DNA of 5,639 nucleotides from assembly GCA_900551625.1 (NCBI GenBank), contig URWZ01000119.1:1-5639 (forward strand), written 5' to 3'. The stretch's first letter is position 1; each line of letters opens with the position of its first letter. Positions 5,617 through 5,639 of this stretch are shown piece after piece. The DNA is from an uncultured Collinsella sp. (lineage in GTDB: Bacteria > Actinomycetota > Coriobacteriia > Coriobacteriales > Coriobacteriaceae). The position numbers were made by a program, and so were the translations under genes. The notes under the pieces are model-generated. The model was not told the origin of the DNA. It saw nothing but the letters and a program-made list of their open reading frames with translations, and did no database searches.

Positions 5617-5639
5617 CTGTCTCTTATACACATCTCCGA
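5617..5639 (-). other. Nextera Read 2 adapter remnant (synthetic)
   Basis: These 23 bases are the reverse complement of the Nextera Read 2 adapter: the 19-base mosaic end (CTGTCTCTTATACACATCT on the plus strand) plus CCGA. They are not genomic. Frames opening from this end give artefact peptides such as MYKRQ. Confidence 0.98.

Noticed and set aside
5449..5631. Minus-strand frame starting with MYKRQ
   Set aside because: Its start is inside the Nextera adapter, and the remainder overlaps the ATPase gene in the wrong frame.

Overview
This looks like 5.6 kb of chromosome from a high-GC Gram-positive bacterium, most likely a gut Actinomycetota of the Coriobacteriia (Collinsella or a close relative). 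That guess rests on gene content, strong third-position G/C bias and terminator style; no marker gene in the window settles it. Both ends are synthetic. Bases 1-26 match the Illumina Nextera Read 1 adapter and 5617-5639 the reverse complement of the Read 2 adapter, so genuine sequence is only about 27-5616.

Left part, minus strand: a complete MOSC-domain gene (27-659) whose stop codon is the first three genuine bases. A 220-base divergent spacer follows (660-879). It carries a probable promoter for the plus-strand genes, with a perfect inverted repeat between its -35 and -10 elements.

Middle, plus strand: an ATP-grasp ligase (880-2136) that closely resembles the D-aspartate ligase Aslfm of Enterococcus faecium, followed by an aspartate racemase (2221-2967). 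Together they form a plausible supply-and-use pair: the racemase makes D-Asp from L-Asp, and the ligase attaches D-Asp to the side-chain amine of the diamino acid in the peptidoglycan stem peptide. A GC-rich hairpin and a -10-like box lie between them. Two tandem hairpins (2974-3011 and 3027-3063) close the operon.

Right part, minus strand, convergent with the operon: a fused two-domain ATPase (3831-5582) and a transmembrane T component (3092-3838) of an energy-coupling factor (ECF) vitamin/metal importer. They overlap by 8 bases and are probably translationally coupled. No substrate-binding S component is visible. It may lie beyond the right edge, where a few bases could be the tail of another gene, so the substrate cannot be assigned.

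No phage, insertion sequence, CRISPR array, tRNA or rRNA was seen. I found no clearly new system. The points most worth a second look are the D-Asp cassette, the paired active-site substitutions in the fused ATPase, the nested terminator repeat, and the adapter contamination.
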